Assembly: GCA_003695505.1 (NCBI GenBank)
Contig: RFIY01000257.1
Span: 1 to 12,613 of the forward strand
DNA from: Candidatus Dadabacteria bacterium
Lineage (GTDB): Bacteria > J088
DNA: 12,613 bases
Direction: 5' to 3'
Position 1 is the first letter of the stretch; each line of letters starts with the position of its first letter. Shown piece after piece: positions 1 to 10,200 of the stretch. A model generated the notes under the pieces. The model was not told the DNA's origin, made no database searches, and worked only from the letters and a program-made list of their open reading frames with translations. Made by a program: the position numbers and the translations under genes.

Positions 1-503
1 CAACCAATCAATTGTGACCGCATCGATGCTCGCCTGAGCCGCGCGATAGCCGAAAAATGATGTATCGCCGTCATGTCCGCCCGGGCCGTAGTCCCGGCTC
101 TGCATCATTCGGTAGTGGAACCTGAGATCGGCCATATCCAGATCCGGAGTTTGGGGGATGGGCAGCGCATAGACGCGCCCATATGACGCGAGCACATATG
201 AATTGGTGTACCAACCGCCACCCACGGATGTATTGAAGTTCTTCAGTCCATCTTCGCTCTCATCAAACTCAATCACCGGCCGGGCCATGTACATGGCGAT
301 ATTTTCCCACGCATCGAGCAGGCCGTCTCCATCGGCATCCACGCAAAACGAATATTCCACCGGATTCCCCGCCTCGCAGTCGGCAACCGTGATCGGGACG
401 CCGGGGACCCGCAACGTCACATGGTCATCCTGGAAACCGGCGCCGATGGTGCGTAGCGGTGCCTCGTCAATAACAAATTCCTGCCACTAATCTTGCTCTT
501 GAG
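1..503 (-). pseudogene. 5'-truncated orphan copy of the giant gene's C-terminal region (continues off the left edge)
   Basis: This stretch encodes a close relative of the giant protein's C-terminal part. Read on the minus strand from 486 to 1 it stays open for 162 codons, through segments such as EFVIDEAPLRTIGAGF, DADGDGLLDAWENIAMYM, NSYVLASYGRVY and HYRMMQSRDYGPGG. These match residues of about 3110-3260 of the giant protein. DNA alignment with a constant offset of 1950 bases runs from about 261 to 503, with 21 mismatches in 271-486. Left of 260 the match weakens and contains indels. An in-frame TAG at 487-489 replaces the Lys codon (AAG) of the full-length gene. No convincing start codon or ribosome binding site precedes the open part, so it is probably not translated on its own. 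It could be a decayed tandem duplication or a silent cassette for replacing the C-terminus of the giant gene. The homology itself is certain; the role is inferred. Confidence 0.8.
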
Positions 504-509
504 GTGCAA

Positions 510-974
510 CTACTCCGCGCAGCTATCCGGCTCCCAGGAATTGATCTCGGACGCCCGGACCCGGAAGATTTCCTGCACGCGGTGGCCGTCCACGACATAC
601 TCAATTGTGATCCGGCCGTCTTCATATGTGATCACCCGTTCCGTCGCGAAGAACTCCGGTGGCGCTTCCGACGCATCATATACGCGAGCCTTCTTGCCCT
701 TCTGTACGGCAATGGTAATTGTGTCAGCAAACAGAAAGGGGATACGCTCGATCACTGCTGTGACATCCCTGGCTGTTTCGACCGTCATATAATGCGATTC
801 CGGTGGAGCATTTCCCTTTGAGGGTTCCGTCAGGACAACCTCGGCATCGGACAGGTCGATACCGAAATTTTTGTCCGCAACCCGGTAATCATGCTGATTG
901 CACAGGACAGGTCCGCAACCAGCTGAAAATACCACCAGGAAAAATGCGACCAGATAAGGATTGCGCCGCCTCAA
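510..974 (-). CDS. small predicted lipoprotein, unknown function (154 aa)
   Basis: No known family was recognised. The N-terminus is a textbook lipoprotein signal: MRRRNPYLVAFFLVVFSAGC has basic residues, a hydrophobic core and the lipobox SAGC, so Cys20 should be lipidated. The residue after Cys20 is Gly, not Asp, which in Enterobacteria would favour outer-membrane sorting. The mature part of about 135 residues is soluble and rich in beta-type sequence, ending in ITIEYVVDGHRVQEIFRVRA. A TTG start at 974 was chosen over the upstream ATG at 1052. The TTG sits directly before the signal peptide, has GGAG seven bases upstream, and overlaps the preceding gene's stop as TTGA. The longer form would place 26 polar residues before the signal peptide. 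It is the third gene of the coupled set, so it may act with the giant protein or with the 105-residue protein, for instance as a periplasmic or outer-membrane partner or protector. That role is inferred from position only. Confidence 0.8.
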   Translation of the reverse strand: MRRRNPYLVAFFLVVFSAGCGPVLCNQHDYRVADKNFGIDLSDAEVVLTEPSKGNAPPESHYMTVETARDVTAVIERIPFLFADTITIAVQKGKKARVYDASEAPPEFFATERVITYEDGRITIEYVVDGHRVQEIFRVRASEINSWEPDSCAE

Positions 975-1288
975 GGGAGTACTCCAGATATGGTCACGGA
1001 CGTGCCGTCCGTCATGTGTACTGCGTAGATCCACTTGCTCGTGAGTCTCCAAGGCTTCGGGGGCCTGCCACCGCTCAAAACCAGTTCTGGACGATAATCC
1101 GAGTGAAGCCCGGATTCGGTGTCCGGTTGGCCATCAACGAGCCGGCCCAGATACTCCGTTTCGATTGTTTCGCTGGTGTCCCAACAGCGTGGCTGACAGC
1201 GAATGCGACCGTATTGGGTGTGCATCTGGACATCAACAGATCCGACTAACACCAACAACAGCACCATCAGCAAACGCGCGGCGTTCAT
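971..1288 (-). CDS. small secreted protein, unknown function (105 aa)
   Basis: No family was recognised. The protein begins MNAARLLMVLLLVLVGSVDV, a strong Sec-type hydrophobic core with no lipobox Cys, so it is probably exported to the periplasm or beyond, or stays anchored by its N-terminus. The mature part of about 83 residues carries one close Cys pair (CQPRC), a YRPELVLSGGRPPKPWRL stretch and a C-terminal KWIYAVHMTDGTSVTI segment, which suggests a small beta fold. The ATG at 1288 overlaps the giant gene's TGA as ATGA, and AGAGG lies eight bases upstream, so translation is likely coupled to the giant gene. Its own stop overlaps the next gene's TTG. An exported product directly behind a huge exported protein could be a partner, a chaperone or an immunity-type factor. 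The sequence does not decide between these. Confidence 0.78.
   Translation of the reverse strand: MNAARLLMVLLLVLVGSVDVQMHTQYGRIRCQPRCWDTSETIETEYLGRLVDGQPDTESGLHSDYRPELVLSGGRPPKPWRLTSKWIYAVHMTDGTSVTISGVLP
982..985 (-). promoter_or_regulatory. ribosome binding site supporting the TTG start of the lipoprotein gene
   Basis: GGAG on the minus strand lies seven bases before the TTG at 974, inside the last codons of the 105-residue protein gene. It is the main reason for choosing this start. Confidence 0.55.
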
Positions 1289-4200
1289 GGTTCAAACCTC
1301 TGAAAATTGCTCAATGACTCCCCTGGCGTCTTGGGCGAATCACCATTGCAACTTTTTCGACCACCACAAAACTTGTACTTCTCGGGATTCGGATCTGTTT
1401 GTGCCTTCGACTTATTCCAGACATATTCGCCCGGAAACCCTTCGGCAGCACCCCAGAACCATCTACCTGCCACAACATCTTTGAAAGGACGCATTCCGGC
1501 GATCCCTGCGTGCCACAAATAGTGCCCAAGATCGTGTACAAGCGGTCTCGCCGCGGGAAAATCTTGCGTGTAACTTCGATCAGGGAACGCTGTTGAGTAC
1601 ACGTTGCCGACAACGTCTCTGATCGGGGGAATCATACCGAATTCAGGCGACTGTGCGCCGTACGGTTCCCCCACATTCACCACTGGAGGTCTCACACGAA
1701 AGCGACTGACGAGTTGATCGTACGGCACGCCATTAGCTGAGCAATTGTACCGCGCACCTTTGACGCCATCGCAGCGCAGCGCCCAGGTCCCGTGTTTGCC
1801 GCCACCGTTCGGCGCATTACCGCTCTCGAAAAACACAAACCAGGTGTCCAGCGTATCGTGCCACTCTCCTTCCCCGGGCGCAAGGTTCCAGGTTTCGGGG
1901 TCGCGGTTGTCGCCAACGCCTGTGAACTGATGACCACGTGACACCAGGGCCCACACCATTGCAGACGTATTGCTGACCTGCCGCAACCGGTAGCCAAACA
2001 TCGACGTGTCGCCGTTATGCCCGCCCCCGCCGGCTCCGCGACCGTAGTCACGGCTCTGCATGATTCGGTAGTGGATCCGCAAATCGTTGTACCTGTCTTT
2101 CGGTAACCAGTACACGCGCCCGTATGACGCCAGGACATAGCTGTTTATTTTCAACCTGCCCGCCGTCTCCGAGTATGGCACGTTAAAGTTATGGACGCCA
2201 TCCTCTTTCTCATCAAACTCAATCACCGGCCGGGCCATGTACATGGCGATATTTTCCCACGCATCGAGAAGATAGTCCCCGTCCGCGTCGACACAGAATG
2301 AATATTCCACCGGATTCCCGGCCTCACAATCGGCAACGGTGATCGGGACGCCGGGGACCCGCAATGTCACATGATCATCCTGGAAACCGGCGCCGATGGT
2401 GCGAAGCTGCGCCTCGTCAATAACAAATTCCTGCCACTTTCCTTGCTCACGAGGCGTACTGCGACCAACGCGAATCTGATAACGATTCTTGCCAACCTGC
2501 CAAGGCGGGATCGTAAACGTCAAGACTGCGTGATCACCCAACACCGCGCGACGAACCCCCGGCGGATGCCAGTAGCTGCCATTGCGTTTTTCTTGCAGTA
2601 TCAACTCCGTATCGGCATTGAACAGGCCTAACCTCTGGCCGTCGAGCCCCTCGCATGTTCGTGACGCACCCACTTCTCCATCGACCGTACACGTCAGCTG
2701 ATCGTTGCCAACGTCCGTGTCATCGATAACGAAGCCCACCCAATCCGCATCCGCCCGAACGTATACCGAGATTTCGTACGCGAGATCCTGCCCGCGCTGT
2801 ATGCTCGCGTAAGGCCCGAATCGAATGAATTTCAGCGCATTCAAGAGGTCGGGCGTTGGGATGATCGGCGGCAGGTACGGACTCAATGGTTTGATGAAGC
2901 CCTGATCCACAACGATATACAGGTATACAACAGCCAGGAACCCACAAACACCCGTCTCGATCAGGTAATCTCGCCCGAGGCCGTTCGGATCCTCGCATCG
3001 CGCCAATACCGCTTCCTTAACATACTTCTCGAACGGCCAGTGACGGCACTCATAATCCGCTCCGAGCGTGTCGTACCATAGCTCCGGAGGAGCCAGCGCC
3101 GTATATTTGGAGGGGGTATTGTCGATGGCATACTGGCGCAAAGCGTCGCAGGCGCCGCCTGACGCGGGATTGCGCAGCAGGCTGATCTCGAAACTCGGGG
3201 CTTGTCCCGGCAGCTGGCTAGTCGGGGGCACACCAGACAGCGCGACACCAATGGGATCTGCGGCAACCGCCCATAGCACTTTTGCGCCGACGGCTTCGGT
3301 TGTCCCGGACGATGTATTGACTGCACGCACATTGAACTCGTAGTCGCCGTTGTGTAATCCACCGTACGATTTTGGGCTCGTGCAAGCCTCGTCAATCTGG
3401 ACCACCGTGCCACCCTTGCGCAATGTGCAAGTAAACCGCACTGGCGCCTGATCAGCCGCAAACCAGAATTTGACGTCTGGATCGTCATCGACCTCTTCTG
3501 CGGTGTGATTCAGTATCGTCGTGCGCGGTGGATTGTGGACTATCCCCGAAAACACCGCCGGTGTGTCATCGATCATACCGAACGCATTGACGGCGCGGAT
3601 CTCGAAAGCGAAGTCGCCGATTACATCTGTCAGCGACACGACCACCCCGCTCTGGCACGGCTGCCAGGCGGCGCCATTTTTCGAGCATTCGAACGTCGCA
3701 TCCGGATCGTCAGAAAAGAACGCCACGACCGCGGTCGTACTGTCGGCGGCCACACGGGTCCCGCTGATGTCGAGGATCGTATCCGGCGGCGTGACGATCT
3801 GCCAGGTATACACCGCGCCCTCTTCATCGATGTTACCAACCGGGTCGATTGCGCGCACACGGAAAACGTGTAGCCCGGAACCGTTCACCCACGTCGGAAA
3901 CGGACTGGTGCAATAGGCGAAGGGTTCGTCATCGACACTGCACGCGAACCGTGAACCGTTCACGTCCGCGCGAAACTCGAACACCGCGTATTCGCTGTCG
4001 GTCCGGTTTGGCGGCACCACGTCGATGAATGTCCGTACAAAGGGCGCGATCTGGACGGTCAGCTCCGCGGTCGTGAAATCGCCGGACGCGGAAAAGACCG
4101 CGAACGTCACCGGCAGCGACGTCTCGGACAGGTCGTGCGGCGGCGTCAGCGTCAGGGTCCCGTACTGCGGATCGAATGCCTCGATGCGGGTCCCGGGCAG

Positions 4201-7200
4201 CGTGCCGAGAATCGCAAACGTCACGGCGTCGCCGTAAGCGTCAAATCCGGCCAGCGTGACATCAGTGGTCTGGTTGGGCAGGATACGGACGGCTGTGTCG
4301 ATCGCAACCGCGCGGTGACGAGACGGCAGCACATCCAGAATCAGCTCCGGTGGCCGGTTACCTTCGCGTGACTGGAACCGAACGATCGACGGCGCCAGTT
4401 CATCAACCACACGCAGCAGCCAGCCGTGGTGCGGCTCCCCGTCCGCGATCTGCGCCACATCGGCCGACACATCGAACTCGACCGTACCTTTGCCGCCCCA
4501 GTCAAGCATGCCGGTTGGCTGCGGATCGAACGGCAGCGGTCCGGCCGCGCCGTCCATGGTCCAGGAACGGCAGGGTGCCGCGGCGCAGTTCCAGGTCGCA
4601 CCATATTCCTGCCAACTGGTTCTCAGGCGATGCAGCGAAAGCGTCAGGTGTTCTTTCCCGCGTAACGTGCGCGGCAAATCCGGATGCAGCCGCAATCGCG
4701 CCGCGGTCACCGTGCCGCCCTGCATCAGATCGGCAAAGGTAGCCGGATCAAAGCGCAGCAGCAGGCGCTGCGCGGCCACGGTAGCGGTCCCGGGCACAAC
4801 ACCCGCCTGCAACGGTTCACTGCCGTGGTTTGTATCGGGTGCGGCACTGTCTACCCATGTGTCGGCGGCGGCCGAAATGGTCGTGGACTCGATCAGGCCC
4901 GGCGGTACAACCGTAATCGTCAACCGCCGTACCGCCGACGACAAGAACCCGTCTGATACGCGAAAATAAGCCGTTGTGCGCCCGTAAAAGCCTGGTTCCG
5001 GTACAAAGACAAAGGCCCCAGTGTCGCGCTCAAGCGACAAATTGCCGTGATCGGGTGGTGCGACGAGTACATAAGACAACGGGTCACCATCGGGGTCCGT
5101 GCCGCGCAAGGCACCCACCAGGGTCTCGCCCTGCGTCACCGCACGCAACGCGGACCACGCCACCGGGGGGCGGTTGTTCGTTGCGTCGAACTCCAGGATC
5201 AGACGAGGCCGCTGACCTGCCACACCTTCGCGCGACGGGATGCGCAACACATCGTCCGTTGTCGCCGCCGGTCCGAGCCGCAGGGCCCAGCCGTATGATG
5301 GGACATTACCAGCAAACATACCACGCAGCGAAGCGGTAACATCGATGCGCAGCGCCGCGGCCGCGGATCGGGATTGAATCGCCGTCACCGCGGTCGCAGC
5401 GGGCCGAAATGGTGAATTCGTAACGTCGGTGAATGACCAGGGTAGCAGGCACCCTTCGGTCACCGGCACGGGCGACTGGGACAACGCCGCGTCATATCCG
5501 CAGTTCCAGGTTGCACCAAATTCTGCCCAGTTGGCGCGCATCTCGTGGACGCGAAGTTCCGCCGGAAACACAGACACCAACCGCGTGTCGGCCGTCAGTT
5601 CCAGCGTCGCACGCAGCAGGCTGTCCGCTGACACCGACGCCGGAAGTGCGAAGCGAATCAAGGCCAGCCGCTCATCACCGATGCGCAGCAGCTCCTTTCC
5701 GCCAAAGTTGCGATCCGGCGCGGTCGCGTCGACGTAGGTATCCGCCAGCTCGGTGAGCACGACCGTCCGCGTGGCCTGTATGTCCCAGGCGTATGTCGCG
5801 GGTGAAGGATCGACATTGCCGGCCTCGTCGCGTGCACGCACGGCGAAAAAATGGGCCCCACCGACGAGATTCGTTCGGAACATCGGCGACGCACATTGCT
5901 GCCAGACAAAGCTGTCAAACTGGCACTCCAGATTTGCTTCCGGCTCGTTCGCCGCGAAGCGGAAGGTGGCCTCGCTCGTTGCGCTCGGGTTTGCCGGCGC
6001 CTCCAGCAACAGAGTGTCAGGGCTGACCGTGTCGACTGTCCAGTGGTATTCCGCGGGGACGAGCGTGTTGCCGGGATCACCGTCGCTGACCGCGAAGACG
6101 CGCAGCACATGCGCGCCATCGCCAAGTCCCGGAAACACCGCTTCCGCGGCGCACGTCACATACGCTGCATCGTCCAGGCTACACAGATAGACGGGCGCCG
6201 TCAGCGTCGTCGCGAATCGGAATGTCGCCGTGGCGACATTGGTCACCCTGGCCGGCGCGCCAACGATCACCACCCGCGTCGTCGGATCGGGTGGCAGGAC
6301 AATCTGGTAGTCATGACCAAACCCGCGCGCACGGTACACGGCCGGGAGGAAGGCATCCACCTGCACCTCGCTGATTGCCGCAAAAAAGGACGCATCGAAA
6401 TCGGTGATGGCCGTGAAGCGCACGGATGGCGCGGACCCGGGCAAAGGCGCGCGCAGCAGCACGACGTTGTAATCGGTCTCGCCATCCGCAGGAACCATAG
6501 TATTGTCCGCGGTCACGTCGATCGGCGAAACATTTTGCGTCAGAAAAACTGTCGCAGGCGCCGTCACGAGTCCGTTGGCGTAGAGCGCGTCCCCGATGCG
6601 GAAGGGCGAAAACGACGCAAGGTAGCGCCCGATTGGCGGTGTAGGAACAGTCGCAAACGCGATCACGTTGCCATTTTGTTCCCCATAGACGTTGGCCAGC
6701 GGTGACGACACGACGATGTCGGGCGTCCCGTCCAGATCGAGATCGCCGGCAGGGACAACCTGTTTACCGAAAAACAGGCTGCCGGATTCGGTCGCCGGTC
6801 CGGGCATGCGCGGTGCATCGACGCGGTAGATCAATGTGCCGTTCTTGCCGGAGTACCCGTACACCGAGCCGACCGTGAAATCGACCGGCGGCGTGCCATG
6901 GAGGGTCAACACCGACACCAGCAGATCATCGACGCCATCGCCATCGAGGTCGCCGCCGTTCTCGAGCTCGTAGTTGAGCCCATTCGCGGTCGGTATTTCG
7001 ATATCGAACAGCGTCCGGTGATCGAATCCAGAGATAAGCCGCAATCTGCCCCGCGCCGCGGTGGCAGCCGTCACGTCGAAATTGCCCGACCCGTCGAACA
7101 GGGCAAACGGCGACGATGCGATCGCGATATCTGCAACGCCATCACCGTTGCTGTCGCCGGGACTGGCAAAACCGATCAGCGGATCCATGCCGGTCAGGTC

Positions 7201-10200
7201 GATGGTCGTGAACACGTCTCCATCGCGTCCGGACACGATGGCAACGTGCAGTGGCTCGGAAACCGATTGCGCAAATGCGGGCACCAGGATATCCGGCGCC
7301 CCGTCAAAATCCAGATCAGGGATCGTGCGCACCCAGTTGGATTCGAAAAACAGGAACGGCGGCGCTTCGACCGTATTGCCGGCCAGCAACAACGTGTAGG
7401 CGATTTGCCGGGTAGCGCCGTCGATGACGACAAGCTGATTCGATCCGTTGTAACTTGCGATGTCACCGATTCCGTCGTCGGTGTAATCGCCCGCGGACAG
7501 CGAAAAGCCAAGTCCAAGCGTCCGCTCGTCGCCATCGATCCGTGCGATGCGCGTCCCGTCGGCGCCCGAATACAGATCTACGCGCCCGGCCACGTTGTTC
7601 GCGCCCGGCGCGCCGACCGCCAGGTCAGCGATCCCGTCGCCGTCAACGTCGCCGAGCTGTCGTCCGACCGCAGAAGTACCGAACGACGACTCATCGGGCA
7701 AGATCCGCAACAGCTCCTCGCCGGTGGCGCCAGACAATACGACAAGCTGTCGCGTGCCCGAAAGAAAACCTGGCTTTCGGTCGACGGCAATGAATTCCGG
7801 GCGGCCATCGAAATCGAGATCCGGCATGACATCCAGCACGTTGGTACCCCGACGTGCGCCGTCGAACGGACCGGGCGCCTCCCAGATCTGGACGCCAGCA
7901 CGGGGCGCAAACGGCGGTTCGCCAGCCATGGCGGCAAAGGTCAGGGACACCGGACTGAAACCCGGATGTGGCTCCGGGACACCGCTCGGCCCTCTTTCGG
8001 GATCATCGCGGATCCACGCGAGCAATGCCGGCTCGCTCTGGTTGCCCGCGCGATCCGTTGCGACGATCGCAACGCGATGCAGACCGGCGCCGCTCGCCGT
8101 AACCGCATCGCCAGGCACGCAGGCGATCGGTGCCTGCTGGTCCGCCGTACATTGTGCGGTTGCGGGCTCCGAGTAACTGAACCATACGGACACCTCATCC
8201 GTATCGACCAGGCCGGCCGGATTGGGCGGCGAGGCCGCGAGGTGAACAACCGGCGGCGTCCGATCAACGGTCCACGCCGTCACGGCCGGCGCGGAACGAT
8301 TACCGGCGGCATCGATCGCGGAGACCGTAAGGCGCACCGTGCCATCAGCCACCTGTTGCCAGGTAACCGTATCGGGACAAGCCTGAAGATCGGCGGCACC
8401 GAATGCGCAGAAGTAGGTGACCGGTTCGCTGGCGGCAAACCGCACCACCCCTGACGTTTGCCGCGTGTACCGCGACGGTGACGCAGCAAATGTCACTGCG
8501 GGCGGCATCGTGTCGACGACCCAGGCCACGTCCTTGATCGTTGTGTTGCCCGCACGATCCGTCGCAACGATTCGCAGCAATTGCGGCCCATCGCCGGATG
8601 CCGTCACCGTGACGGATGCACGGCATGACGGCGCGACGGCGACGCCATTGAACCGGCACGTGGTCGTCACGGGCTCGTTTGCGGAAAAGGGTATCGCAAC
8701 CGTCAGCGATGACGTGACGGCTGGCGGCGCCTCGACGGCGACGGCCGGGGCCGTCGTGTCCTGCACCCAGGTCACACGGGTTGCCGGTCCCTGGCGGCCG
8801 ACAACATTGACCGCCTGCACACTGAGCTGGTGGGGACCGTCGGCCAGCCCGGTCAGCTCGACCGGTGTGCCGCAAACCCATTCTGCGCCCTGGTCAAGGC
8901 GACACAAACCGACCGCGTTGCTGTCGGGGACGGCATAGGCAACCTGTACCGTCAGGCGATTGTCATATACTCGCGGCACACGCACCAGGCTGGTGTCCAG
9001 CAAATGCGATGCGCCGGGGTAACGGACCAGAAAGTCCTTGCCAACTCCTTGCGCGATGAGCAACCCCGGCAGAAGTGCATCCACCGTCGCCATCGGCAGG
9101 GCCTCCGCGACCCGGTCCGTGATGGGCTGCGGCGTCAAGATCGTCAGCGCACCCATTCCGGGGTCGCGCACGAGCGCGAGTCCCAGATCGGAACGCCCAT
9201 CGGCCAGGACCAGGCCGATCGGCTCACGCGCGACTTGTGGTGGCTGGTCTGGCAAAATCAGGTTGACCGCCGGTCCCACGTCGCCGTCGAGGGCGGCGGC
9301 AAAGGCAACCCCGCCGTGCTGTTGCGCACCGTTGGCAAGGCGAAATACCGGTAGCCGCATCGTCGATGTCAGACTGTCGATCAGCACGCTTGCCCGGCCG
9401 GCTCCGGAAGGCGTCCCGGCACTGAAGGCAAACGAGGCACGGTTCGGCAACGTGATCCCTGGCAGCGCAAGCGATACGCGATTTCCGCCCTGCCCTGGCA
9501 GCCCTTCGAGACCTGCCTGCAGGGTCGATGTGGCGACATCGAATTGCAGCGCCAATGTCAACAGGCGTCCCGCGAGATTGCCACGGGACGTGAATGCCGT
9601 CCGCGCCTCCCGCAACGTGAAGCTGCTGACGGGGTCAATTTGCTGCAATGCAAGATAGGGCGCGCCATCCTCGGGTTGGCCGAATTCGAACCGAAACAGC
9701 GAACCGCTTGTCGCCGCAGCCGCAGCGATTGCCGTACGAAACCAGTACGGTGCAACAGCGCCCCGCCCCAGAATCAGCTCAAACGACAGTGAAAAGTTTG
9801 CCGCGTCAATTTCCGCGAGCGGAACCATTGCGGATACCGCGCCAGCAGCAGAACCGCTATCGAAAGAAAGACGCCCACCCGCCAGCGACGCGGTCATCGC
9901 CGTCGCCGAACGCGCGATACGCCACGGGAATCCGAGTGCCGTCCGGTCAAAATCATCCGCAAACTGGCGCCTGGGTGCCGCGACGAGCGAGAGAGGTTGC
10001 GCGCCGGTCACGGCATCGTAACCATCCGGGTCGCGTACCTCGATCACCTCGGTGACGGGCGGGGACCAGAGTACGCCGTCACTGGCCCGATAGCTGAACC
10101 GATCGGTACCGCGAAATCCGGGCGGAAAGACAACCGTGTACGTCCGAGTCGCGGCGTCGAGCGTCACAGATGCTCGAATCGGCGGCTGTTCAAGCGTCAG

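Noticed and set aside
975-1052. N-terminal extension of the lipoprotein to the ATG at 1052
   Set aside because: It would add 26 polar residues before a perfect signal peptide and overlap the previous gene by 82 bases. The TTG at 974 has a binding site and a 4-base overlap.
1555-1585. HDLGHYLWH near the C-terminus of the giant protein as a zinc metalloprotease site
   Set aside because: The HExxH motif needs Glu, and here the position is Asp. The downstream third ligand of gluzincin or metzincin types is not evident, and the surrounding motifs fit a Vps62-like domain better.
5851-8454. Long plus-strand open frames (518 codons at 6898-8454, 284 codons at 5851-6705) opposite the giant gene
   Set aside because: They are antisense to clearly conserved FG-GAP and Ig modules, are Arg-rich with no recognisable domain, and are expected as by-products of GC-rich coding sequence on the other strand.
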